Shown one piece after another: positions 23,965 to 29,606 of a DNA stretch of 31,028 bases. Location of the stretch: the IMG/VR virus record IMGVR_UViG_3300035180_001597, positions 1-31,028 of that record; one strand, 5' to 3'. The notes beneath the pieces are model-generated. The model had not been told where the DNA came from and searched no databases. It saw only the letters and a program-made list of their open reading frames with translations. This stretch comes from a virus. Positions within the stretch are counted from its first letter, which is position 1; each line of letters opens with the position of its first letter. Made by a program: the position numbers and the translations under genes.

Positions 23965-24660
23965 CTAGGCTGCCCTGTGGAGCATCCGGCCCACCTGGAC
24001 CGGAGAGAAGGGACGGCCCACCCTGGAGAGCCTTCCACGGGCTGCCAGCTCCTCACCCACAGCCCGCTGGCTGAGGCCATCGGCCCGAAGGGCCAGGGCA
24101 AGAGCGATGGTCTCTTGCTCCTCAGGGACCGGGGCCAGGCCCAGGCCCTCCGTACGGTACCCGTACGGGGCATAGCCCCCGGTCTTCTCTCCACGGGCCC
24201 GCTTGGCTTGGAGGGCTGCCTTAGTCCGGGCTGCAATCATGGAACGCTCATACTCTGCCATACCGCTCAGGATCGTCCGCATCAGGGCATCGGTGGCCGT
24301 GTCCCCGTTACCGGCGCCGTCAGCGCTGACCAGGGCAGCACCCAGACGGGTGACAGCCCGGTCAATCGCAATGGCGATCCCAGCGTCACGGGCTACCCGG
24401 TCCCGCTTGGCTACCAGGAGCTTGCCAGCCTTGAGGGTCTGGAGCCCTGCCAGGGCACCTAGGAGCCCCGTACGCGCATCAATGGGGGCAGCACCACTAA
24501 CGCCCCTATCGATGTACAGGGCAGCCAGCTGGAGGCCCTGGGAGGCCGCGTAAGCGGCAAGGGCCTGGGCCTGAGCCTCAAGGCCTAGAGCCTGGTCTTC
24601 CGTGGAGACCCTGAGGTAGCCGATTGCCAGGAGAGCATCTGTCTTGGGTGTGCGAGCCAT
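23965..24660 (-). CDS. Small serine recombinase (resolvase/invertase-type)
   Basis: This 231-aa protein contains the catalytic serine domain: YLRVSTEDQ with Ser19, DRGVSGA near residue 48, AKRDRVARD near 84, and the E-helix MAEYERSMIAARTKAALQAK. It is followed by the connector GGYAPYGYR and a short C-terminal helix-turn-helix (DGLSQRAVGEELAARG) ending VGRMLHRAA. There is no zinc ribbon or coiled coil, so it differs in class from the large integrase at 506-2143. Candidate jobs are resolution, inversion, or mobility of the cassette around it. ATG 24660 has AGGT just upstream. GC content (about 66%) is higher than in the neighbouring phage genes, suggesting recent acquisition. Confidence 0.88.
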   Translation of the reverse strand: MARTPKTDALLAIGYLRVSTEDQALGLEAQAQALAAYAASQGLQLAALYIDRGVSGAAPIDARTGLLGALAGLQTLKAGKLLVAKRDRVARDAGIAIAIDRAVTRLGAALVSADGAGNGDTATDALMRTILSGMAEYERSMIAARTKAALQAKRARGEKTGGYAPYGYRTEGLGLAPVPEEQETIALALALRADGLSQRAVGEELAARGRLSRVGRPFSPVQVGRMLHRAA

Positions 24661-24695
24661 GACCTACCTATGAGGCCCAGAGCCCCTATAGTCAA

Positions 24696-24715
24696 TACAC
24701 TTCGGTCGAAGTGTA
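24696..24715. promoter_or_regulatory. 20-bp perfect palindrome upstream of the small recombinase
   Basis: TACACTTCGGTCGAAGTGTA is a perfect 9-2-9 inverted repeat, about 36 bases upstream of the recombinase start. A -10-like TATAGG follows five bases downstream on the minus strand, so the palindrome would overlap the promoter spacer and -35. It is a good operator candidate, or a recombinase binding/crossover site, since such sites are palindromic with a 2-bp core. Confidence 0.6.
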
Positions 24716-24738
24716 AGTGATAGTTATTGCTCGGTGCG

Positions 24739-25239
24739 TCAATCCTCGGGGTCTGGCACGTCAGTCTCCCCAGCTTCCCCCTCACCTGTGGACAACTGAG
24801 GGGGCTCAGCCTCAGCCAGGAGGGCTAGTATCTCCTCCTTGCGTCTGGCCCGGTCGTCTGACGTCAGGGCGTGGACGTCTACCTGCTGGTAGACTTGTTT
24901 TGGCGCATCTAGGCCCAAAAGGGCCGATCTACGCTTCATTACGGCCAAAACCTCATCAATACCTATCAGATTGCCGTCTTTCGCCGCTTCCAGGGCCGCT
25001 ATTGCCTTGCGCTGGAGCATGGAAAGCGTGGCCAGCTCAATCTGTAGAATTTCTGCGACGGGCTCCGTGACGGCCAGTCTACGGGCTTCCCTGACAGCCT
25101 TGTAAGCTCCACTCTCTGAGCTGTAACCAAGCTCCTGGGCAATATCCCCATAGGAGTAGCCTTTTGCCCTCAGCTCAAAGGCTTTTGCGCGCTTCTTGGC
25201 CAGTTCCCTCACCAGCACTGGGTTATCTTGGGGGTTCAT
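24739..25239 (-). CDS. terS: Terminase small subunit (DNA-recognition HTH protein)
   Basis: This 166-aa protein has an N-terminal basic helix and helix-turn-helix (AKKRAKAFELRAKGYSYGDI, then AQELGYSSESGAYKAVREA, about residues 9-53). A long helical oligomerisation segment follows (ILQIELATLSMLQRKAIAAL), with the phrase MKRRSALLGLDAPKQV (about 108-123) that is very common in small terminase subunits. The C-terminus is acidic and disordered. It would recognise phage DNA and load the large subunit. In most phages it is adjacent to terL; here 1.8 kb of accessory genes intervene. Its own promoter lies upstream in the control region. Confidence 0.78.
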   Translation of the reverse strand: MNPQDNPVLVRELAKKRAKAFELRAKGYSYGDIAQELGYSSESGAYKAVREARRLAVTEPVAEILQIELATLSMLQRKAIAALEAAKDGNLIGIDEVLAVMKRRSALLGLDAPKQVYQQVDVHALTSDDRARRKEEILALLAEAEPPQLSTGEGEAGETDVPDPED

Positions 25240-25275
25240 CTTGATCGGACCGGCTCCTTTCCTAGTGGGATCTAG

Positions 25276-25310
25276 AAGCGGATTATGCGTTTTAGCGTGT
25301 AGTCTACACG
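25276..25310 (-). promoter_or_regulatory. Putative late promoter of terS with palindrome in the -35 position
   Basis: On the minus strand a good -10 (CATAAT, 25287-25282) stands about 36 bases before the terS start region. There is no -35 match. Instead the perfect palindrome CGTGTAG-A-CTACACG (25296-25310) covers the -35 position, ending eight bases before the -10. This is the usual geometry of an activator-dependent promoter. The inference is from sequence only. Confidence 0.5.
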
Positions 25311-25318
25311 GGAAAGCC

Positions 25319-25344
25319 CTATTAGCGCCTATTGGGGCTAATAG
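25319..25344. promoter_or_regulatory. Hairpin/inverted repeat in control region
   Basis: CTATTAGCGCC (25319-25329) and GGGGCTAATAG (25334-25344) pair at 10 of 11 positions around a four-base TATT loop. It lies just upstream of the terS promoter palindrome. There is no T tract, so an operator or cruciform is more likely than a terminator. Confidence 0.45.
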
Positions 25345-25347
25345 GTT

Positions 25348-25362
25348 CCCTACACTGTAGGG
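25348..25362. promoter_or_regulatory. Palindrome CCCTACA-C-TGTAGGG
   Basis: This 7-1-7 perfect inverted repeat contains the same TACA/TGTA elements as the palindrome at 25296-25310, 45 bases away. It overlaps the stop codon of the small zinc-ribbon-like reading frame. It is a likely second operator for the late promoter. Confidence 0.5.
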
Positions 25363-25448
25363 TAGCAGCTCCTACACCAAGGAAGGCTATCAAGCCACGG
25401 CTGTGCAGTGTCACGGCCACAGGCCCTACAGGGCCCCTTCGGGGCCAT
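25350..25448 (-). CDS. Tiny zinc-ribbon-like peptide (candidate gene)
   Basis: From ATG 25448 this frame encodes 32 residues: MAPKGPCRACGRDTAQPWLD, then SLPWCRSCYPTV. The two C-x2-C pairs (CRAC and CRSC, 12 residues apart) form a complete four-cysteine zinc ribbon with Trp and Pro in the connecting loop, a pattern frequent in very small phage proteins. It is on the same strand as, and just upstream of, terS. There is no convincing Shine-Dalgarno, and the frame is open for a further 118 codons upstream without looking coding. The cysteine spacing is the main argument. Confidence 0.4.
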   Translation of the reverse strand: MAPKGPCRACGRDTAQPWLDSLPWCRSCYPTV

Positions 25449-26054
25449 CTCAGAGGCAGTGGCGGTAGCTTGCTCTTGCTCCTCGCATGGGTGCACCTTG
25501 TTGTGGCACCCGTAAGTTATGTGGATCGCTTCTACCTGCTCTTGGAGGCAAACCGGGACTCCACTGAACGCCTGTACGTAACTACAACTCCCGGAAATTC
25601 TCAGCCGTGTAGTTACCGAAAACGCGGGACCCCCAAAGGTGCTCCACACCTTTCTTGGAAGACCTTCGGATCTGTGGTGCAGGTTCCGGGTCCTATCCTG
25701 CTCTCTTGCGACCTTCGGATCCTTGGTTCTCGGATGCTCTGATCTGTGTCGGGTCACAGTTCTTTCTATTAACATTACTGACTCCGCGCTCCGCGCACCC
25801 ATATGGGATTTCTGGGAAGATCAATAGAGAGAGAACCGTGAGGACACGGAAACAACCGAAAACCACGAGAAAACCTCTATGTTGAGAAGGAAGGGCTCCA
25901 AGGATCTTCTGTGGTGTAGAGGGGACCTCAATGGATGATCGCTGGGGGCTCCACGCTGTAGTTACACGCCTGGGATTTCTTGGGTGGTTGTAGCTACAGA
26001 GGATTCTTGTAAAGAACTTCGCTAATCCTCTTGTATCCCGGTGTATGTGCCGAC
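25449..26054. promoter_or_regulatory. Non-coding divergent control region with repeated TGTAGTTAC motifs
   Basis: I see no convincing gene here. GTAACTACA (25578-25586) and TGTAGTTAC (25608-25616) form a 9-bp inverted repeat, TGTAGTTACAC lies at 25957-25967, and the perfect palindrome TGTAGCTACA at 25989-25998. GACCTTCGGATC is repeated at 25661-25672 and 25710-25721, 49 bases apart. GGGTGC/GCACCC form a small hairpin around 25489-25511. The region separates the minus late genes from the plus early genes and probably carries both sets of promoters and operators, possibly also a replication origin. Confidence 0.55.
25989..26031 (+). promoter_or_regulatory. Putative early promoter and leader hairpin of the plus-strand operon
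   Basis: The palindrome TGTAGCTACA (25989-25998) is followed after nine bases by TGTAAA, a 4/6 match to a -10. The spacing is almost the same as at the terS promoter. AGAGGATT (25998-26005) and AATCCTCT (26024-26031) form a perfect 8-bp inverted repeat around an 18-base loop just before the first gene. Promoter assignment is tentative; the repeats are plain in the sequence. Confidence 0.4.
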
Positions 26055-26777
26055 ATGGAAGCACAGAACATCCTGGGTATCCTCCCCGTGGAGGTCAGAG
26101 ACCTTCTGAGGGACTATCGGGTCATCCAACACAACTGGCAGGGTCAGCCGGGGGAAGTGGACGCTGACGCGTCTGAGGTCTCCCTAGGCGACTCTGGGGG
26201 ACCTAGACGGACCGAGCCCTTACCATCTGGGGATGACTTGCGGCTCAAGTGGAAGGCCCGCTATCCAGACCTGGCCTCTACGGACCACTTGGTAGCGATG
26301 CTCCCAGGCTTGCGTGAGACCCTCCTGGAGGCCTGCTCCAAGCTCACCTGTGATTACCCCCGGGGTCGGCTCAGCAAGGCCGATAAGGGGGAGGCCTGTG
26401 CAGCGCTCCAGCCGGTGCGCCGTGCTGTGTCGGCCTATGCCCGGTTTCTCTGGGCCCTCTCATCATTGCGCTCCATGATCTGCCATGAGACCGGGAAGAC
26501 GGACCACTACAGCGCCTATGAGACCGGTGGGGCCACGATGCGGGACCCTCGCTACCGGCCATATAACCGTCTCCTGGGTAAGGTTGGCCGGTCTAACCCT
26601 AAGTTCATTGCGAAGCGCCGTGAACGGGACGCTAAGCCCGAAAACCAACGGGCCCGGAACGAATGGAAGGCAACCAAGCGAGCTACCGATCCTGCCTACC
26701 GGGCGGCTGAGAACAAGAAACGCCGCGACCGATACGCCCTCAAGAAACAACTAGCCACCATGCTGGAGCAAGTCTGA
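26055..26777 (+). CDS. Hypothetical early phage protein with basic C-terminus
   Basis: This is a 240-aa protein and the first gene of the plus operon. ATG 26055 is preferred to a TTG 24 bases earlier, although neither has a good Shine-Dalgarno. The N-terminal part opens ILGILPVEVRDLLRDYRVIQ, followed by a disordered acidic stretch and a helical middle (about residues 85-140). The last 55 residues are strongly basic with a repeating ERDAKPENQRARNEWKATKR character, resembling the arginine-rich N-terminal extensions of phage HNH/EndoVII proteins. DNA or RNA binding is likely. No known domain is recognised. Its stop overlaps the next start (TGATG). Confidence 0.65.
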   Translation: MEAQNILGILPVEVRDLLRDYRVIQHNWQGQPGEVDADASEVSLGDSGGPRRTEPLPSGDDLRLKWKARYPDLASTDHLVAMLPGLRETLLEACSKLTCDYPRGRLSKADKGEACAALQPVRRAVSAYARFLWALSSLRSMICHETGKTDHYSAYETGGATMRDPRYRPYNRLLGKVGRSNPKFIAKRRERDAKPENQRARNEWKATKRATDPAYRAAENKKRRDRYALKKQLATMLEQV

Positions 26778-27409
26778 TGTCCGACCCTAAACTTTACGAG
26801 TACTCATCCATTGACGCCACCACCGGGAAGGCTTGCACGGTATGGAAGCCAGCCCCCAGCAAAGCTGATGCCCTATTCTACAAAATTCTTCATCATGTCA
26901 ACCGGGAGTTTTCCGACTTGTGGGCATTCCACACTGGCCGCAAGGCCCGTGAGGTCTTGGATGCGAGTGGCATCTTTTCTCGTACTGAGCCCCCCCGGGA
27001 AGGCCATTCCCGGCTCTTCTTGCGTGGCTACTGGCATGATCTCCAGCTCCTGTGTGGGTACTATCTCATATGGGCTGCCAAGCGTGACATCTGGGGCTAT
27101 CGCCTTACGGACGATTACAAGCTGACTCAGGCTTGGTTGTCCAACGAAGAGGGACACGAGACCTTTGACTCTATCGTGAGGTCCCCTGAGATCTTGATCA
27201 TTCGCCTGGGATTCCAGACCACCAAAAACGAACAGCTACCCGGGCTGGTCCTCCAGGCGTTGCGTCAACGTGAGGACTCAGGCAAGCGCACGATCGTTGT
27301 CCTGGAGCCCTACAGCGCCTGGGCTCCAGGTGGTCATAGAGCGTTCTCTGCTGAGCTAGACGCATACCTCACGGCTCAATACGTCACTGTCAAATGGAAG
27401 CGACCATGA
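26777..27409 (+). CDS. Unrecognised early protein with P-loop-like Walker B region (helicase-loader-like?)
   Basis: This 210-aa protein has an ATG at 26777 overlapping the upstream stop. A hydrophobic strand (PEILIIRLGFQTTKNEQLPG) is followed by the helix LVLQALRQREDSGKRTIVVL, giving a strand-helix-strand order. This resembles the half of DnaC-like AAA+ helicase loaders after Walker B, where a loader would read V-D-D-L-G then R-x(n)-P-T-I-V-T-S-N. However, no Walker A (GxxxxGKT) is present upstream and the Asp pair is replaced, so it cannot be a normal ATPase. The N-terminal half is aromatic-rich (YKILHHVNREFSDLWAFHTG). It could be a degenerate loader or a partner of host replication. Low certainty on role, high on being a gene. 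Confidence 0.6.
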   Translation: MSDPKLYEYSSIDATTGKACTVWKPAPSKADALFYKILHHVNREFSDLWAFHTGRKAREVLDASGIFSRTEPPREGHSRLFLRGYWHDLQLLCGYYLIWAAKRDIWGYRLTDDYKLTQAWLSNEEGHETFDSIVRSPEILIIRLGFQTTKNEQLPGLVLQALRQREDSGKRTIVVLEPYSAWAPGGHRAFSAELDAYLTAQYVTVKWKRP

Positions 27410-27582
27410 GCCGCACAGCCTCCAGGGCCTCAGCTGTCATGCCTACCGGCAACCCAGCCGGTATGTGGAGCGGTTCCTTATCTGGGTACCGCGCACTAGA
27501 GAGGCTCTTGGCATTCACTACGATGTGCTGGTTTTTAGGGGCGCTCATGATCTGCACTACACCGGCCAGAGAAGAGATTTAG
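27406..27582 (+). CDS. Small hydrophobic protein (candidate)
   Basis: The 58-aa frame starts ATG 27406, overlapping the upstream TGA (ATGA), and ends two bases before the ATG of the next gene, which fits a coupled operon. Residues about 31-52 are hydrophobic (ALERLLAFTTMCWFLGALMI), suggesting one membrane helix. A second frame is open over the same bases and would extend the next gene at its N-terminus by 40 residues (start GTG 27465). Only one of the two is likely to be used. The gene-coupling pattern favours this one. Confidence 0.45.
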   Translation: MSRTASRASAVMPTGNPAGMWSGSLSGYRALERLLAFTTMCWFLGALMICTTPAREEI

Positions 27583-27584
27583 CT

Positions 27585-27821
27585 ATGCCGCTACCGAAAT
27601 CGAAACCAAACCTTGGCTCACAAAAGCTACGTGCCTGGCTGATTGCTAACCAGATGACCGTCGGCAAGCTGTCACGAGTCCTGATGACCACCTATCAGAC
27701 GGTGTTGCATTGGTGCCGTGGCGAAAACATGCCGTCCATCCGTCTCGGTGTAGAGATCCGTCGTGTGACGGGCATCCCGTTGGAGGACTGGCTACAGCCA
27801 GAGGTGCAGGATGATATCTAG
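27585..27821 (+). CDS. Small helix-turn-helix DNA-binding protein (Cro/XRE-like)
   Basis: From ATG 27585 the product is 78 aa; from GTG 27465 it would be 118 aa. Residues about 12-68 form an XRE-like five-helix unit: LRAWLIANQMTVGKLSRVLM, then TTYQTVLHWCRGENMPS and IRLGVEIRRVTGIPLEDWL. The helix pair TVGKLSRVLMTTYQTVLHW corresponds to the turn and recognition helix. AGAAGAG precedes the ATG at about nine bases. It is the only clear repressor-type protein in the window apart from the truncated one at 30508, so it is a candidate regulator of the TGTAG/CTACA sites. Confidence 0.68.
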   Translation: MPLPKSKPNLGSQKLRAWLIANQMTVGKLSRVLMTTYQTVLHWCRGENMPSIRLGVEIRRVTGIPLEDWLQPEVQDDI

Positions 27822-28041
27822 GACGTTCAAGACCGAATCAGCCTTTCGCCGCTTCATTGAGAGTAGGCCCGCACTAGCGGACAAGCTCTTGCTCTCCAGG
27901 TTGCACGTCACGCATTGCGCGATCCGACGCACCGGCCTCTGTGACTGCACCCCATGGTGGAGGATTGAGGAGCAGACTGAGGAGACGATCGCTAACGTAG
28001 TGGCCGAGCATCGTCTGTGGCGAAAGCTGACCTCATCATGA
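27811..28041 (+). CDS. Small Cys-containing hypothetical protein
   Basis: This 76-aa protein starts ATG 27811 with AGAGG/CAGG just upstream and overlaps the HTH gene by 11 bases. The sequence is basic at the N-terminus (KTESAFRRFIESRPALADKL). A Cys/His group follows (HVTHCAIRRTGLCDCTPWW), possibly a metal site, and then an acidic helix (EEQTEETIANVVAEHRLW). Its stop overlaps the next start (ATGA). Family unknown. Confidence 0.6.
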   Translation: MISRTFKTESAFRRFIESRPALADKLLLSRLHVTHCAIRRTGLCDCTPWWRIEEQTEETIANVVAEHRLWRKLTSS

Positions 28042-28181
28042 GTGACCCGACCCCCGACGAACTAGCCCAAGCTGGGCTAAACGAGATGCTTACCCGGTGG
28101 TTTGAGGAGCCGGCCGACGTCCCGATACCCGATCCTAAGAGTCCGGACCCCGATCCTAAGAGTCCGGACCCCCGATCCTAA
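28038..28181 (+). CDS. 47-aa Asp/Pro repeat protein
   Basis: ATG 28038 overlaps the upstream stop as ATGA. The protein has an amphipathic start (MSDPTPDELAQAGLNEMLTR) and then the 7-residue repeat DPKSPDP twice, ending PRS. A third copy of the repeat DNA begins at 28174 but is out of frame by one base because the C run before it has five C bases instead of four; this creates the TAA. With four C bases the frame would run on to 28230 and add an acidic Asn/Glu-rich tail. The gene may therefore be slippage-sensitive. Confidence 0.55.
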   Translation: MSDPTPDELAQAGLNEMLTRWFEEPADVPIPDPKSPDPDPKSPDPRS

Positions 28182-28182
28182 G
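28131..28182 (+). repeat. Tandem 21-bp repeat (2.4 copies)
   Basis: GATCCTAAGAGTCCGGACCC is the core. Copy 1 is 28131-28151, copy 2 is 28152-28173 (one extra C), and a partial third copy GATCCTAAG is 28174-28182. It encodes the DPKSPDP repeats. Confidence 0.85.
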
Positions 28183-28216
28183 TGTGAAGATAACAGTAAC
28201 GAAGGAACTAACGACA

Positions 28217-28258
28217 ATGAAGCCAAGTAAGACAACCACCAGGGTGACCAGGGCATGA
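28217..28258 (+). CDS. Possible 13-residue leader peptide
   Basis: ATG 28217, with AAGGAA about ten bases upstream, reads MKPSKTTTRVTRA and stops with a TGA that overlaps the next start (ATGA). The coupling and the Shine-Dalgarno are suggestive, but so short a frame may be chance. Confidence 0.25.
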   Translation: MKPSKTTTRVTRA

Positions 28259-28509
28259 GCGATCGATCCTCACAGGCCATCTTCGCTACCGCCTTCCAGG
28301 AGCTGGCCCGCATGCTCCCCAAAGGGCCCAAGCGTCAAGCCTACGCGGCAAAGCTTTGGGACCTCACCCAGGACTACGATTTCTCCCCCGACGATCTCAC
28401 GTGCACGCTGGAGCTAGTAGCGCTGGGGTTGCTGACATGGGGCCCTGCTGACAAGCGGTATCCAGAGGACGGGCCTAGTAAGATTTGGAAGAAATACGGG
28501 AAGCGCTAA
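28255..28509 (+). CDS. Small hypothetical early protein
   Basis: This 84-aa protein is mainly helical (QAIFATAFQELARMLPKGPK, then LTCTLELVALGLLTWG) with a basic end (KIWKKYGKR). The start ATG 28255 may be coupled to a short leader peptide. Its stop overlaps the next ATG (TAATG). Composition suits a small soluble regulator or inhibitor. No family recognised. Confidence 0.6.
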   Translation: MSDRSSQAIFATAFQELARMLPKGPKRQAYAAKLWDLTQDYDFSPDDLTCTLELVALGLLTWGPADKRYPEDGPSKIWKKYGKR

Positions 28510-28658
28510 TGCCCACAAGACCTAAGCAGCAACCCAAACCCGTTGACCCTGCCTTCCAAGCCCAGCTGGACAGGGATCGTGATCGTCAATGGAGAGATCG
28601 TCTGGACGTCCCTGCTACGTATTGGGAACGGTTGTTACAAGAATCGGAGGGTGAGTAG
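28509..28658 (+). CDS. 49-aa charged hypothetical protein
   Basis: ATG 28509 shares one base with the upstream TAA; the stop TAG at 28656-28658 abuts the next ATG. The peptide is Pro/Gln-rich at the start (RPKQQPKPVDPAFQAQ) and then carries a charged run (LDRDRDRQWRDRLDVPATYW) and a helical end. It also contains the GGAGG Shine-Dalgarno of the next gene. The tight spacing is the best evidence that it is real. Confidence 0.55.
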   Translation: MPTRPKQQPKPVDPAFQAQLDRDRDRQWRDRLDVPATYWERLLQESEGE

Positions 28659-29273
28659 ATGCCTCCCCGGAATCTATCAGGTGCAGCCCTCCAGACGATG
28701 TACCAAGGTATCAACCGTGACCCTGAGCCCACCCGCTTGAGGGACTACTACGGCCAGGACCCGATCCAATATCAGTTTGTGGTGCATCCCTCCAGGCTGG
28801 CCTCCATTGGCGTCACCTCCCCGATCACAAGCTCAGCACACCGGTTGATGTTGCCCTACGGGCATGAGGTCCAGGGGCGTTACTACCAGGCTCTCAGTGA
28901 CTGGCAGCGGGACCACTACGATAGTCACCCCAGCATGGGTACCGTGGGCCTACTAGACTTCCTACGGATGGTCAGCCCGATCGCCAGGTGGGGTCGAGAC
29001 TTCCAAGTGGGCCCCTCTCGCAACCTCGTAACGGTCAATCCAAGTGGAGGGCTTGTTGATTCTTGGCACCTCTACCCAGACAACTCACGAGATCACGGCT
29101 TCACCTTCTACGGCCAGCTCAGGACTGAGGAGCACCGGTATGCTGAGCGCCTTGAGGCTGAGCCGGATGATCATCGCTACTGGTCTAGCCGTGCGGATGA
29201 GGGGACACCTGCCCCGGTAGCAGCGCTCCAGGAGATGACCACGTCATGGGCCCGGCTCCTGGAGGACGACTAG
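28659..29273 (+). CDS. Unrecognised early protein (204 aa)
   Basis: ATG 28659 has a strong GGAGG eight bases upstream. The protein is rich in Tyr, His, Asp and Arg: DYYGQDPIQYQFVVHPSR, LMLPYGHEVQGRYYQALSDW, then SWHLYPDNSRDHGFTFYGQL. The C-terminal part is acidic and helical. There is no signal peptide, membrane segment or known motif. It ends where the next plus gene is separated by 138 bases. Middle-of-operon position suggests an accessory or host-takeover function, but nothing specific can be said. Confidence 0.65.
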   Translation: MPPRNLSGAALQTMYQGINRDPEPTRLRDYYGQDPIQYQFVVHPSRLASIGVTSPITSSAHRLMLPYGHEVQGRYYQALSDWQRDHYDSHPSMGTVGLLDFLRMVSPIARWGRDFQVGPSRNLVTVNPSGGLVDSWHLYPDNSRDHGFTFYGQLRTEEHRYAERLEAEPDDHRYWSSRADEGTPAPVAALQEMTTSWARLLEDD

Positions 29274-29402
29274 CTAGCGTTTCTTCCGTGTGAGCTTGCG
29301 ATGCTCCTTGGAGATCCATTCGGTGATGGCAGCACGTACCAAGCTGTAGATCTCCCGGTACTGTGTGCAAGGTGAGCCCACCTTGCGCCGCACGCTTGAC
29401 AA
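29274..29402 (-). CDS. Possible small minus-strand basic protein inside the early operon
   Basis: The 138-base gap between plus genes holds a minus frame ending exactly at the gap (TAG at 29276-29274). From TTG 29402 it would encode 42 residues with a coding-like sequence (SPCTQYREIYSLVRAAITEW, then ISKEHRKLTRKKR), helical and basic. An ATG at 29468 would lengthen it to 64 aa but overlap the next plus gene. There is no Shine-Dalgarno and it runs against the operon, so it remains a candidate. Confidence 0.3.
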   Translation of the reverse strand: MSSVRRKVGSPCTQYREIYSLVRAAITEWISKEHRKLTRKKR

Positions 29403-29411
29403 GGTGAAGCT

Positions 29412-29606
29412 GTGAGGGCCCTGGTTGTCTTGGCTCTCCTGGCCGTGGGTGTGGCGCTGGCAGGGCATCCAGGTTTCTTAGCCGTTCCGCGCTCTTACGA
29501 GAAATCGACCGAGTCATGTCGATTTAACATGATTCTGACCGATCTGGAGTTGTACCCCCCTTGCCAAGGCCACTCACGGTCCTGGCAGAAAGTCAGGACC
29601 AGATGA
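29412..29606 (+). CDS. Small exported or membrane-anchored protein
   Basis: This 64-aa protein starts GTG 29412 with AAGGTG nine bases upstream. The first 20 residues (MRALVVLALLAVGVALAGHP) form a clear signal peptide or N-terminal membrane anchor. The remaining 45 residues contain two Cys (ESCRFNM, YPPCQGH) that could form a disulphide. The stop overlaps the next start (ATGA), supporting translation. It could be an envelope-acting function such as superinfection exclusion, lysis control or a short secreted peptide; there is no direct evidence for any of these. Confidence 0.55.
   Translation: MRALVVLALLAVGVALAGHPGFLAVPRSYEKSTESCRFNMILTDLELYPPCQGHSRSWQKVRTR

Noticed and set aside
25430-25446. 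GGCCCC-TTC-GGGGCC hairpin as a terminator
   Set aside because: No T tract on either strand and it falls within the candidate zinc-ribbon frame.
25350-25802. 150-aa minus-strand frame across the control region
   Set aside because: Composition upstream of residue 118 is not coding-like, and it would run through operator-like repeats. Only the Cys-rich end is kept as a candidate.
25693-26064. 123-aa minus-strand frame
   Set aside because: No Shine-Dalgarno, odd composition, and it overlaps the early promoter region and the start of the first plus gene.
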